DNA of 62,980 bases from CAYXWH01 sp964468755 (GTDB lineage: Bacteria; Chloroflexota; Dehalococcoidia; Dehalococcoidales; RBG-16-60-22): positions 1 through 62,980 of the forward strand of contig CAYXWH010000004.1 of assembly GCA_964468755.1 (NCBI GenBank), in the 5' to 3' direction. Positions 34,631-42,002 of the stretch are shown piece by piece. The position numbers and the translations under genes are program-made. Every line of letters begins with the position of its first letter. The stretch's first letter is position 1. Below the pieces are notes generated by a model. The model was given only the letters and a program-made list of their open reading frames with translations, did not search any database and was not told where the DNA came from.

Positions 34631-35458
34631 TTACTTTGATCTCCGTTTAATAATCATCTTGTCGGAAGCCTTTGGCTTACGAGTCTTATAGCCCAGCGCC
34701 GGTTTACCCCAGGGTGTTTTCGGGCCGGGTAAGCCAATCGGTGCCCTGCCTTCACCGCCACCATGAGGGTGGTCACGGGGGGTCATAGCTGAGCCCCTTA
34801 CCGTCGGTCGCCAGCCCATCAAGCGCTTCCGCCCCGCCTTACCCAGCTTGATATTCTGGTGGTCGATATTTCCTATTTGACCGATTGTCGCCTGGCAGTT
34901 GCTGCGGATTCGCCGGATCTCACCTGATGGCAGCCTGACCAGGACGTAGTCGCCTTCTTTACCCATTAATTGTGCGGCTGCCCCGGCACTCCTTACTATC
35001 TGTCCGCCTCTGCCCTTCTGCAGCTCAATATTATGTATCTGGCTGCCGGTAGGAATGAGTTGCATGGCCATGGCATTCCCGGGTTTTAGTTCCGCCTCGC
35101 CTCCGGCCATAATAGTATCCCCCACATTGAGTCCCAGCGGAGCCAGGATGTAGCGCTTTTCGCCATCGACGTAGTGAATCAGCGCAATCCGTGCCGACCG
35201 GTTCGGGTCATATTCAATCGAGGCCACTCGGCCCGGGACGCTCATTTTGTCCCGCTTGAAGTCAATGATGCGCAGCCTACGTTTGGCGCCTCCTCCCCGG
35301 TGGCGGACGGTTATCCTGCCCTGGTTATTACGCCCCGACCGCTTCTTGAGAGGTAGAACCAGCGATTTTTCCGGTTTTTTCTTGCTGATTTCCTCAAACG
35401 TAGCCCCACTCATTCCCCGCCGGCCGGGCGAGGTGGGACGGTATACCTTTACTGCCAC
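34631..35458 (-). CDS. rplB: ribosomal protein uL2
   Basis: 275 aa, peptidyl-transferase centre protein. GRNNQGRITVRHRGGGAKRR, the OB/SH3 core, and the C-terminal GSAMTPRDHPHGGGEGRAPI with the conserved His. 17 bases from rpsS. Confidence 0.97.
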   Translation of the reverse strand: MAVKVYRPTSPGRRGMSGATFEEISKKKPEKSLVLPLKKRSGRNNQGRITVRHRGGGAKRRLRIIDFKRDKMSVPGRVASIEYDPNRSARIALIHYVDGEKRYILAPLGLNVGDTIMAGGEAELKPGNAMAMQLIPTGSQIHNIELQKGRGGQIVRSAGAAAQLMGKEGDYVLVRLPSGEIRRIRSNCQATIGQIGNIDHQNIKLGKAGRKRLMGWRPTVRGSAMTPRDHPHGGGEGRAPIGLPGPKTPWGKPALGYKTRKPKASDKMIIKRRSK

Positions 35459-35476
35459 TGGGCTCCCCCTTTTGTT

Positions 35477-35767
35477 TTAGACGCCTTCAAAGAATTCAAT
35501 CTTATCTCCCGCTTTCAGGGTAACAAGCGCCTTTTTCCAGGAACGCGTTTGTATTATTGTTCTGCCTACTCTTCGTGCCTTGCTGGGCACCGTGACCACA
35601 TTCACTCCGATTACTTTTACCTTAAACGCCTTTTCCACCGCTTGCTTTATCTGCGGTTTGTTCGCCCTGCCATCGACCTCAAAGGCATATTTCCCCGCTG
35701 TCTGAAGGGTAGTATTCTTTTCGGTGATGACCGGGCGGCGTAAAACTTCATACAGGTGCATAGTCAC
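35477..35767 (-). CDS. rplW: ribosomal protein uL23
   Basis: 96 aa, docking site for trigger factor and SRP. LYEVLRRPVITEKNTTLQTA, FEVDGRANKPQIKQAVEKAF, VNVVTVPSKARRVGRT. Overlaps rplD by 20 bases. Confidence 0.95.
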   Translation of the reverse strand: MTMHLYEVLRRPVITEKNTTLQTAGKYAFEVDGRANKPQIKQAVEKAFKVKVIGVNVVTVPSKARRVGRTIIQTRSWKKALVTLKAGDKIEFFEGV

Positions 35768-36404
35768 CCCTTCGCTCCAGCGGCTGCCCCCAGATTTTTT
35801 CCGTGGTGCGTACTGCCTCCTCGGTGATAAGGAGCATCTGGTGAGATAGTATGTCGAGCACGTTTATCAGGTTAACCGGCGTTGTTTTAATGCCCGGCAG
35901 GTTACGTGCTGATTTAATTGTGTTATTCTCCGGTTCATTGGTGATGACCAGGGTAGAGGAAACCGCGCCAAGTGCGTCCAGCATCTGCCGCATATTCTTG
36001 GTCTTTGGTTCCGCGAAGGTCAGGTCTTCCAGGACTTTCAGTTCACCATCTCGGACCTTGGCGGAAAGGACACACCGCAAAGCGAGCCGGCGCATTTTCT
36101 TCGGTATTGCTTGCCGATAGCTCCTTGGCTGGGGGCCAAAGATAATACCACCGCCGCGGCGCAGCGGTGACCGCCGGCTGCCGGCACGGGCATTACCGGT
36201 ACCCTTCTGGCGGAATATCTTGTGGGTACTTCCGGCAACCTGACTCCTGGTCTTGGCTGACGCAGTCCCCTGGCGAGCGTTTGCCCGTTGGGCAACCAGC
36301 ACCTGGTGTACCACTCCCTCATTAAAGGGCACGGCAAATACCAGGTCACTTATTTCGACGTGCCTCACCGCTTCTCCGGTGAGGTTGTAAACCGGAACCT
36401 CCAC
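35748..36404 (-). CDS. rplD: ribosomal protein uL4
   Basis: 218 aa. The extended loop RQKGTGNARAGSRRSPLRRG reaches into the exit tunnel; VHQVLVAQRANARQGTASAK precedes it. In E. coli L4 represses the S10 operon; unknown here. Confidence 0.96.
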   Translation of the reverse strand: MEVPVYNLTGEAVRHVEISDLVFAVPFNEGVVHQVLVAQRANARQGTASAKTRSQVAGSTHKIFRQKGTGNARAGSRRSPLRRGGGIIFGPQPRSYRQAIPKKMRRLALRCVLSAKVRDGELKVLEDLTFAEPKTKNMRQMLDALGAVSSTLVITNEPENNTIKSARNLPGIKTTPVNLINVLDILSHQMLLITEEAVRTTEKIWGQPLERRGDYAPV

Positions 36405-36408
36405 TTGC

Positions 36409-37044
36409 TTACTTCCTCCTCGCTGATTTCCGTATCATGAGCAACCCATTTTTACCGCCAGGGACCGCTCCCCTGACCAGTAACAGATTGCGGGCGGGGT
36501 CAGCTGCAAACACTTCAAGGTTGCTTACTGTTACCCGTTTATTTCCCATATGCCCCGCCATGCGCTGGCCTTTCCAGACCCGGCCCGGCGTAGAGCCTGC
36601 GCCGATGGAACCCGGGGCACGGTGCCGGTCTGACTGCCCGTGTGTTTTCGGGCCGCCGCTAAAATTGTGGCGTTTGACCACTCCGGCAAACCCCTTGCCC
36701 TTGGATACACCGGTCACATCGATCAGGTCTCCAGCCTGAAACAGACTGACATCAACGGGTTGTCCCACTTCGATACCTTCAGTCTCATCCAGTCTGAATT
36801 CCCGGCGGCATTTGTACTCTTTCTGCTTTTTGGCGGAATCGCGCCGGGATGACTTTGTCCGTTTCACCTCGCCCGAGCCGATCTGGGCGGCACTGTAGCC
36901 GTCTTTAGCGATGGTCTTTACCTGTACCACGGTGCATGCTTCGGTATCAATGGCGGTTACCGCTTCGGCGGTGCCATCCTCCCGAAAGACCTGGCTCATG
37001 CCCAGCTTCTTACCGATAATACCCAGCGTCTTTGCCTTCGCCAC
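36409..37044 (-). CDS. rplC: ribosomal protein uL3
   Basis: 211 aa. TLGIIGKKLGMSQVFREDGT at the N-terminus and FSGGPKTHGQSDRHRAPGSI, GRVWKGQRMAGHMGNKRVTV. The GTG at 37044 has GAGGA about 8 bases upstream; a GTG at 37059 that overlaps the rpsJ stop is the other candidate and adds five residues. Confidence 0.95.
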   Translation of the reverse strand: MAKAKTLGIIGKKLGMSQVFREDGTAEAVTAIDTEACTVVQVKTIAKDGYSAAQIGSGEVKRTKSSRRDSAKKQKEYKCRREFRLDETEGIEVGQPVDVSLFQAGDLIDVTGVSKGKGFAGVVKRHNFSGGPKTHGQSDRHRAPGSIGAGSTPGRVWKGQRMAGHMGNKRVTVSNLEVFAADPARNLLLVRGAVPGGKNGLLMIRKSARRK

Positions 37045-37055
37045 CTGAATGTTCC

Positions 37056-37364
37056 TCACAATTTAATATCGATTTCCACCCCTGAGGGCAGATTAAGTTT
37101 CGTCAATGCATCTATCGTCTTGGAAGTTGTCTCGACGATATCAATAAGGCGCTTGTGGGTGCGTACTTCAAACTGCTCCTGTGAGTCCTTATCGATAAAT
37201 GGAGACCGTATCACACTGTACTTCTGGATGCGGGTTGGCAACGGCACCGGGCCAACCACGATTGCTCCGGTACGCTCGACGGCATCAACAATCTGTTCCG
37301 CGGACTGGTCAACTATGCGGTGGTCAAACCCTTTTAGCTTGATACGAATCTTTTGCTTAGCCAT
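37056..37364 (-). CDS. rpsJ: ribosomal protein uS10
   Basis: 102 aa; also NusE in antitermination. QKIRIKLKGFDHRIVDQSAE, GPVPLPTRIQKYSVIRSPF, EVRTHKRLIDIVETTSKTID. It starts 8 bases inside fusA: no tuf gene lies between them. Confidence 0.96.
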   Translation of the reverse strand: MAKQKIRIKLKGFDHRIVDQSAEQIVDAVERTGAIVVGPVPLPTRIQKYSVIRSPFIDKDSQEQFEVRTHKRLIDIVETTSKTIDALTKLNLPSGVEIDIKL

Positions 37365-39441
37365 GCTTTTTACCCGTAGTTTTTTCTATTATTTGTTCCG
37401 CCAGTTCGGGCGGTATCTCCCGGTATCGATGAAATTCCAGAGAATAGGTGGCTCTGCCCTGGGTAAGTGACCTTAACCTGGTGGCGTAGCCAAAGGTCTC
37501 GGCCAATGGTACCAGGCAGCGGACCACATACAGTTCTTCTTGTGTCTCGATTGACTCGACATGCCCCCTCATTGAGTTAAGGTCGCCGATGATATCACCG
37601 AGAAACTGTTCCGGAGTAACTATTTCCAGTTTCATTATCGGCTCGAGGAGTACCGGCTTGGCTTTCCGGGCGCCTTGCTTAAACGCCAGTGATCCGGCCG
37701 TCTTAAAGGCAAGCTCCGAGGAGTCAACCTCATGGTAGCTACCATCATAGATGGTAGCTTTGATATCAACCATGGGATAGCCGGCCAGAACACCGGTCTC
37801 CATGGCTTCCTTGATGCCGGTTTCAACCGGCGGGATATACTGTCTGGGTATGGTGCCACCCTTGATATTTTCGATGAATTGAAAGCCTTCACCCCGTGCC
37901 AGTGGCTGGAGTTCAATATTGACGTGCCCGTACTGGCCATGCCCCCCGCTCTGGCGGATGAACCTGCCTTCAGCCCGTACCGGCAGGGTGATGGTCTCCT
38001 TGTAGGCAACATGTGGTTTACCTACTTTCGCCGCGACCTTGAACTCACTGATAACCCGGTTCACGATAACCTCAAGGTGCAGTTCACCCATCCCTGAGAT
38101 AAGGGTCTGCCCGGTTTCCTGGTCATAATAGACCTTGAAGGTGGGGTCTTCTTCGGTGAGCTTTCGCAGGGCTTCGCCCAGTTTCTCCTGGTCAGCCCTG
38201 GACTTAGGCTCGATAGCGATTGATATCACCGGCTCAGGGAAGCGGATTGCTTCCAGAAGCACTGCCTTGGATGAATCACAGAGGCTATCTCCGGTAAAGG
38301 TATCTTTCAATCCCAAAGCGGCGATAATCGCTCCGGTATCGGCTTCGGTCACGTCCTCACGGTGATTGGCGTGCATTAACAGGAGTCTGCCAATGCGTTC
38401 CCGCTTGCCCCGGGTGGCATTAAGGACCTGAGTACCCACCTTCACTTTACCGGAATATACCCTGAGGTAAACCAGCCTGCCCATGAAGGGGTCAGAGACG
38501 ACCTTGAACGCCAGTGCGGCAAAGGGAGCGGTGTCGCTAGCGGGCCGGCTGAGTTCGGTGCCCTTGGCATCGATAACCGGTACCGGCGGCACATCCAGCG
38601 GTGATGGCAGGTAGTTGACCGCGGCGTCAAGGAGTGGCTGAATGCCAACGTTCTTCAATGCGCTACCGCAAAGCACGGGGACCACCTTGTTGGCCAGGGT
38701 CGCCTGTCTCAAGGCTCGTCGTATGTCACTGGCGGAAACCTCTTGTCCCTCAAGGTAGGCGAGCATAATCTGGTCGTCATGCTCGGCCAGTTTTTCAATC
38801 AGGGTATGGTGAAATTCATTACACCTGGCCTGTTCCGATGCCGGTATTTCCATCGGTTGTGGATCAGAATCATGTCTGCCATCGAAGTGCCAGGCTTTGT
38901 TTTCAATAAGGTCAATAACCCCGTGGAAGGAGCTTTCCTCCCCCAGAGGAAGTTGCACGGGTAGCGGGGTTGCCTTGAGCCGTTTTTCAATTGCGGTAAT
39001 CGTCCGGTGGAAGTTGGCGCCAATCCGGTCCATCTTGTTAATAAAGCAAATTCGGGGGACCCGGTATCGGTCAGCCTGACGCCATACCGTTTCTGACTGA
39101 GCTTCAACGCCAGCCACCGCATCGAAGACCACCACGCCTCCGTCCAGCACTCTGAGGCTGCGCTCCACTTCAGCAGTGAAGTCTACATGCCCCGGCGTAT
39201 CAATAATATTGATACGGCAGTCGTTCCAGTAGCAACTGGTTGCCGCCGCCGTGATGGTGATACCGCGCTGCTTTTCCTGCTCCATCCAGTCCATGACGGC
39301 GGTACCTTCATGCACCTCACCGACTTTATACGTTCGGCCGGTGTAATACAGTATCCGCTCGGTGACGGTGGTCTTACCGGCATCAATGTGAGCAATAATA
39401 CCAGTATTCCGGATGTGCTCTAACGGAAAACGCTCAGGCAC
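37357..39441 (-). CDS. fusA: elongation factor G
   Basis: 694 aa translocation GTPase. P-loop GIIAHIDAGKTTVTERILYY near residue 14, switch region QRGITITAAATSC, NKMDRIGANF, then domains II-V ending EIPPELAEQIIEKTTGKKHG. GTG start with GGAAGG a few bases upstream. Unlike the usual str operon, rpsJ follows directly. Confidence 0.97.
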   Translation of the reverse strand: MPERFPLEHIRNTGIIAHIDAGKTTVTERILYYTGRTYKVGEVHEGTAVMDWMEQEKQRGITITAAATSCYWNDCRINIIDTPGHVDFTAEVERSLRVLDGGVVVFDAVAGVEAQSETVWRQADRYRVPRICFINKMDRIGANFHRTITAIEKRLKATPLPVQLPLGEESSFHGVIDLIENKAWHFDGRHDSDPQPMEIPASEQARCNEFHHTLIEKLAEHDDQIMLAYLEGQEVSASDIRRALRQATLANKVVPVLCGSALKNVGIQPLLDAAVNYLPSPLDVPPVPVIDAKGTELSRPASDTAPFAALAFKVVSDPFMGRLVYLRVYSGKVKVGTQVLNATRGKRERIGRLLLMHANHREDVTEADTGAIIAALGLKDTFTGDSLCDSSKAVLLEAIRFPEPVISIAIEPKSRADQEKLGEALRKLTEEDPTFKVYYDQETGQTLISGMGELHLEVIVNRVISEFKVAAKVGKPHVAYKETITLPVRAEGRFIRQSGGHGQYGHVNIELQPLARGEGFQFIENIKGGTIPRQYIPPVETGIKEAMETGVLAGYPMVDIKATIYDGSYHEVDSSELAFKTAGSLAFKQGARKAKPVLLEPIMKLEIVTPEQFLGDIIGDLNSMRGHVESIETQEELYVVRCLVPLAETFGYATRLRSLTQGRATYSLEFHRYREIPPELAEQIIEKTTGKKHG

Positions 39442-39504
39442 TTTTCCTTCCCTTTTTGCTTTTGGCTCTTTTATAGTAATATCAGGACTAATAATTCTAA
39501 TACC

Positions 39505-39975
39505 TCACCATCTATAGTGGGCAAAGGCCCGGTTAGCCTCCGCCATTTTATGAGTGTCTTCCCGCTTTTTAATGGTAACCCCCTGCCCCTGGAAGGCATC
39601 AATCAGTTCCGCGGCCAGTCTCTCTTTCATTGACTTACCCTTACGGGCCCGGGATGATTGTATCAGCCAGCGCAGGGCGGTTGAGAAACCACGGTCGGCC
39701 GGTACCTCCACGGGTACCTGATACGTCGCACCGCCGACCCGGCGTGGCTTAACCTGGAGCAGAGGCGTAGCGTTCCTTATCGACTGCTCCAGGGCGGTGA
39801 CCGGGTCTTTTGACGTCTGCTGCCCCAGTAATTCCAGCGCGCCGTAGGTAATGCTCTCCGCTGTCCTCTTTTGACCGTGCATCATTATGCGGTTGATCAG
39901 TTTGGCCACAACAATACTGTGGTACTTGGGATCAACCGTTGTCTCTCTTTTAGTCGCTCGAGCTCGTCTTGGCAT
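39505..39975 (-). CDS. rpsG: ribosomal protein uS7
   Basis: 156 aa, head assembly initiator at the exit site. MPRRARATKRETTVDPKYHS start, VAKLINRIMMHGQKRTAESI, VGGATYQVPVEVPADRGFS. 16 bases from rpsL. Confidence 0.97.
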   Translation of the reverse strand: MPRRARATKRETTVDPKYHSIVVAKLINRIMMHGQKRTAESITYGALELLGQQTSKDPVTALEQSIRNATPLLQVKPRRVGGATYQVPVEVPADRGFSTALRWLIQSSRARKGKSMKERLAAELIDAFQGQGVTIKKREDTHKMAEANRAFAHYRW

Positions 39976-39991
39976 GTTTCGTTTCCTCTAT

Positions 39992-40420
39992 TTAGGCAGT
40001 CGCCTTTTCTTTGGGCATCTTGCTCCCGTACTTGCTCCGGCCGCGGTGACGATTGGCTACTCCGGTGGTATCCAGCGCCCCACGTACAATGTGGTAGCGC
40101 ACTCCAGGCAGGTCTTTCACCCGGCCTCCGCGAATCAGGACTACGGAATGTTCCTGGAGTTCATGTCCTTCGCCGGGAATGTAGGCGGTTACCTCGAAGC
40201 CATTGGTCAACCTCACCCTGGCTATCTTGCGCAATGCCGAGTTGGGCTTCTTCGGGGTGGTGGTCTTCACCTGGATACAAACCCCGCGTTTCTGGGGCGA
40301 ACCCCGGCCCTGCATTGTCCGGTTCTTTAAGGCATTATAGGTATAGCGCAGTGCCGGTGTTTTGGTCTTCTTGGCGACCGCTTTACGTCCCTTTCGAACA
40401 AGTTGATTAACTGTCGGCAT
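39992..40420 (-). CDS. rpsL: ribosomal protein uS12
   Basis: 142 aa decoding-centre protein. MPTVNQLVRKGRKAVAKKTK start, VKTTTPKKPNSALRKIARVR with the lysine equivalent to Lys42/43 present, so no streptomycin-resistance substitution is seen there, and GGRVKDLPGVRYHIVRGALD. First gene of the superoperon. Confidence 0.97.
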   Translation of the reverse strand: MPTVNQLVRKGRKAVAKKTKTPALRYTYNALKNRTMQGRGSPQKRGVCIQVKTTTPKKPNSALRKIARVRLTNGFEVTAYIPGEGHELQEHSVVLIRGGRVKDLPGVRYHIVRGALDTTGVANRHRGRSKYGSKMPKEKATA

Positions 40421-40450
40421 AGTAACCTTCCTATTCCCTACAATTCAAAT

Positions 40451-40470
40451 GGATGAGCTGCGGCTCATCC
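40451..40470 (-). promoter_or_regulatory. hairpin in the rpsL leader
   Basis: Perfect 8-bp inverted repeat GGATGAGC-tgcg-GCTCATCC, 30 bases upstream of the rpsL start codon. On the minus-strand mRNA its loop is CGCA. No T-run follows, so it is not a terminator; it could be a protein-binding or autoregulatory element. Confidence 0.5.
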
Positions 40471-40548
40471 ACTACAAACTATAGCCTAAGATTGAGCATA
40501 GATTTCAACCTATCAGCTATTTAATCTGAACACCGAAACTAAAATGGT

Positions 40549-40578
40549 AGTTTATCATATGTCTGCCGTACCTGTCAA
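40549..40578 (-). promoter_or_regulatory. promoter of the rpsL ribosomal superoperon
   Basis: Minus strand: perfect TTGACA (40578-40573), 18-base spacer, TAAACT (40554-40549) preceded by TGA as in an extended -10. Leader of about 120 bases. A weaker pair (TTAATC, 18 bases, TATTAT) lies just upstream. Confidence 0.55.
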
Positions 40579-40590
40579 CTCTAGTTATAA

Positions 40591-40620
40591 TATGTTAATT
40601 TCAAAATCACGATTAACATA
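40591..40620. repeat. palindrome between the divergent rpsL and aromatic-operon promoters
   Basis: TATGTTAAT (40591-40599) and ATTAACATA (40612-40620) are perfect 9-bp inverted repeats, centre-to-centre 21 bases, i.e. two helical turns. A second, shorter inverted repeat CAGAAT/ATTCTG (40623-40628 and 40642-40647) lies next to it. Operator-like; no regulator gene is seen nearby. Confidence 0.5.
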
Positions 40621-40679
40621 GACAGAATGAATTTTTAAAATATTCTGCCATTTGCTATTTTAAGATTACTCGCCTGGAG

Positions 40680-40708
40680 TTGACAGCGCCATACCGTTAT
40701 GCTACATT
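40680..40708 (+). promoter_or_regulatory. promoter of the aromatic amino acid operon
   Basis: Perfect TTGACA (40680-40685), 17-base spacer, TACATT (40703-40708). Predicted start near 40715, just before the leader peptide's Shine-Dalgarno AAGGA (40720-40724). Confidence 0.75.
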
Positions 40709-40733
40709 TTACTGCAAGTAAGGATTAACGAAA

Positions 40734-40835
40734 ATGATAACCGATCGACTGAGTAAAACATTAAGCGTATATTTTTGGTTTTATTATTGGTTTACCGGGC
40801 GCAGCTCGCGCGGGGAGGGCTTGGCTATGAAGTAG
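40734..40835 (+). CDS. aromatic attenuator leader peptide (33 aa)
   Basis: Short ORF between promoter and DAHP synthase gene. ATG at 40734, AAGGA nine bases upstream, TAG at 40833-40835. The peptide runs MITDRLSKTLSV, then Tyr-Phe-Trp-Phe-Tyr-Tyr-Trp-Phe (codons 40770-40793), then TGRSSRGEGLAMK. Eight consecutive aromatic codons (3 Tyr, 3 Phe, 2 Trp) are extremely unlikely by chance, and an intrinsic terminator follows. By analogy with trp and pheA leaders, ribosome stalling in this run when any charged aromatic tRNA is scarce should permit read-through into the operon. Confidence 0.88.
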   Translation: MITDRLSKTLSVYFWFYYWFTGRSSRGEGLAMK

Positions 40836-40882
40836 TATGAGACTGGAAAGAGAATAGAGTGAACTAAAGCAAGACCCTCTCC
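40812..40882 (+). promoter_or_regulatory. predicted antiterminator pairing of the aromatic attenuator
   Basis: GGGGAGGGCTT (40812-40822, inside the leader ORF) can pair with AAGACCCTCTCC (40871-40882): 11 pairs, one G-U, one bulged A at 40874. This uses the whole 5' arm of the terminator. A ribosome stalled in the aromatic run leaves 40812-40822 free; one at the stop codon 40833 would cover part of it. A small GCGC-agctc-GCGC hairpin (40799-40811) lies between the aromatic codons and this segment. Confidence 0.65.
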
Positions 40883-40901
40883 GAAGAGGGTTTTTTTATT
40901 T
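40871..40901 (+). terminator. attenuator terminator before the aromatic operon
   Basis: ACCCTCT (40874-40880), loop CCGA, AGAGGGT (40885-40891), then TTTTTTATTTT. The stem can be extended by A-T and G-T pairs. It lies 35 bases after the leader stop and about 20 bases before the DAHP synthase start. Confidence 0.88.
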
Positions 40902-40923
40902 TGGTTATCAGGGAGGAGGAGAG

Positions 40924-41985
40924 ATGATTATCATGAAAACCGAGGCAACCGATAAAGAAATCGCCGATGTGGTCAAAGAGGTGAGGAAGTGCGGTCTCAA
41001 AGCCGATGTTTCCCGGGGTGAATTCCGTACGGTGATTGGACTGGTGGGTGATGAGGGGAAGATTCCGTTCTCGCATTTTGCCGTGCTGCCCGGGGTGAAG
41101 GAGGCAGTAATGGTGGAGACTCCTTACAAGCTCATCAGCCGGGAGTATAACCGGTACATGGGAGAGGAAAACGAGCGGCGCACAGTCAGAGTGGGTAGCG
41201 TGGATATCGGCGGTGACAAGCCGGTGTATATTGCCGGGCCATGTGCGGTGGAGAGCAAAAAGCAGCTTTTCCGGATTGCCGAAGGCATCAAGAAAGCCGG
41301 CGCCCAGGTGTTGCGTGGTGGTATTTTCAAGCCAAGGAGTTCCGTCCATTCCTTTCAGGGACTGGGGGCTATCGGTCTGGAGCAGGCAGAGGCGGCGCTA
41401 AGCTGGTTGCGTGAGGCGGGTGACCGGTTCGAGCTGGCGGTGGTGACCGAGGTGAGGGGAGAGACGCAGGTTGACCTGGTGGCACAATACGTCGATATGC
41501 TACAGATAGGCACCAGGAATATGTATGACCAGGACCTCCTCACCACTGTAGCCATAAAGAATAAGCCGGTCCTGTTTAAACGGCATTTCGGTGCCGGCAT
41601 TGAGGAATTCCTGTCTTTTGCCGAGTACATTGCTGCCGAGGGTAACAAGGATATTGTCCTCTGTGAGCGGGGGATATTGCCGTTGGGCAAGGGCAGAAAT
41701 TACACGAGGTACACACTTGACCTGGCGGCGATACCGGCTATCCAGAAAGAGACCTATCTGCCGGTTCTGGCTGATCCCAGCCATGCCACCGGTCGCCGTG
41801 ACCTTATATTTAACATGAGCTGTGCCGCCATAGCCGCCGGGGCAAGCGGACTGATGGTAGAGACCCACTTTGACCCGAAGGCATCATTTGTTGACGGTCA
41901 GCAGACAATAACCCCGGACGAACTGAAAGAGGTTATCGATGCCTGTAATCAAATTTACCGGCTGATTGCTTCCCCCGGTAAGTAA
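40924..41985 (+). CDS. aroF: 3-deoxy-7-phosphoheptulonate (DAHP) synthase, type I-beta with regulatory domain
   Basis: 353 aa. First enzyme of the shikimate pathway: phosphoenolpyruvate plus erythrose-4-P to DAHP. Residues 1-70 form a ferredoxin/ACT-like domain (KEVRKCGLKADVSRGEFRTV, VKEAVMVETPYKLISREY) that in Thermotoga binds Tyr and Phe; the barrel follows with IAGPCAVESKKQLFRIAEGI, RGGIFKPRSSVHSFQGLG, QIGTRNMYDQDLL, LADPSHATGRRDL. Shine-Dalgarno GGGAGGAGGAGAG; an in-frame ATG at 40933 is also possible. Likely controlled both by the leader attenuator and by feedback. Confidence 0.95.
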   Translation: MIIMKTEATDKEIADVVKEVRKCGLKADVSRGEFRTVIGLVGDEGKIPFSHFAVLPGVKEAVMVETPYKLISREYNRYMGEENERRTVRVGSVDIGGDKPVYIAGPCAVESKKQLFRIAEGIKKAGAQVLRGGIFKPRSSVHSFQGLGAIGLEQAEAALSWLREAGDRFELAVVTEVRGETQVDLVAQYVDMLQIGTRNMYDQDLLTTVAIKNKPVLFKRHFGAGIEEFLSFAEYIAAEGNKDIVLCERGILPLGKGRNYTRYTLDLAAIPAIQKETYLPVLADPSHATGRRDLIFNMSCAAIAAGASGLMVETHFDPKASFVDGQQTITPDELKEVIDACNQIYRLIASPGK

Positions 41986-42002
41986 GGGTAAAATAGCAGC
42001 AA

